Shown one piece after another: positions 20,355-20,789 of a stretch of 20,789 nucleotides of DNA. Origin of the DNA: Spongospora subterranea. Lineage: Eukaryota > Endomyxa > Phytomyxea > Plasmodiophorida > Plasmodiophoridae. The DNA lies in the NCBI GenBank assembly GCA_900404475.1, contig OUQQ01000346.1, positions 1 through 20,789 of the forward strand, given 5' to 3'. The notes beneath the pieces are model-generated. The model worked only from the letters and a program-made list of their open reading frames with translations, had not been told where the DNA came from and did no database searches. Position 1 is the first letter of the stretch, and each line of letters starts with the position of its first letter. Made by a program: the position numbers and the translations under genes.

Positions 20355-20789
20355 GTTCGTTGATGGCCTAAGGATCGGGATGATCTCAACTCGGACGGCA
20401 GATAAAAGTGGCGACGGTCGAGGCATATACGATGGGTGTGAAGCGGGACCATTACCTTAACTCTGGCGTCATGGCCAGTGGTGTATTTATAGAGTGGGAC
20501 GACTTGTGGCGGCTGAGCCCCATGACACTGTGCGGCCTATACCGCGCGAGATGCTTGGACGTTCGCACAAAAGGGTACACTATTGACTGTGACACAGTCT
20601 AATAATGCAAAGATATATATTGCACTGAGCGAGGGTTGCGGATCACGTCATATGCCGAATCGATTCTCTCTTCATCTAGTGTCTTCTGTTTCAGTTTCAA
20701 CAATGCAATCTTCGAGGTGGGGATTATTTCTACATATAATTAACGGTTCAATTATCTCTGATGGTTTTTGTTTAGTCAACTATCGCCTA
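20355..20789. other. 5' flank of the dioxygenase gene; no further gene recognised
   Basis: 435 bases to the window edge. Apart from the possible 24-codon upstream extension of the dioxygenase (20355-20426), only a 64-codon plus-strand open frame at 20408-20602 is present, without recognisable content. Confidence 0.4.

Noticed and set aside
1..20789. CRISPR array, tRNA or rRNA genes
   Set aside because: No regularly spaced repeats with unique spacers were seen. Scanning by eye for T-arm-like GGTTCGAATC motifs with paired acceptor stems found nothing convincing; a tRNAscan run would be decisive.

Overview
This window is nuclear DNA from an intron-dense microbial eukaryote. It is most likely a fungus, possibly an early-diverging one, though another protist cannot be excluded. 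Six protein genes can be reconstructed exon by exon. They contain 56 GT-AG introns, all between 43 and 74 bases long, and every join keeps the reading frame. The standard genetic code applies: roughly 3,200 codons of recognised exons contain no in-frame TGA, every conserved Trp is TGG, and both TAA and TGA serve as terminators.

Layout. Positions 1-3767 are a gene-poor, decayed tract. It holds the C-terminal end of a transposase-like protein, three pairs of diverged inverted duplications, a four-copy 32-bp tandem repeat, and a 1.08-kb frame broken only by TGA codons. Next comes a compact block: a CDF/ZnT zinc transporter (+, 3768-5320) tail-to-tail with F-actin capping protein alpha (-, 5372-6451); a short-form tRNase Z (-, 6901-8497); a divergent intergenic region with two palindromes; and the proteasome adaptor/scaffold ECM29 (+, 31 exons, 9164-15925), tail-to-tail with an unrecognised coiled-coil protein (-, 15968-17763). 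The right end holds a degraded coiled-coil-like tract (about 18324-18870) and a DODA/LigB-type extradiol dioxygenase (-, 19346-20354).

The genes are unrelated housekeeping or metabolic functions: zinc storage, actin capping, tRNA 3' maturation, proteasome quality control and aromatic ring cleavage. They do not form a pathway or cluster. No CRISPR array, convincing tRNA or rRNA gene, or clearly novel defence or mobile system was found. The most unusual material is the decayed left 3.5 kb (paired inverted copies of gene ends and the TGA-only frame) and the unidentified coiled-coil gene.
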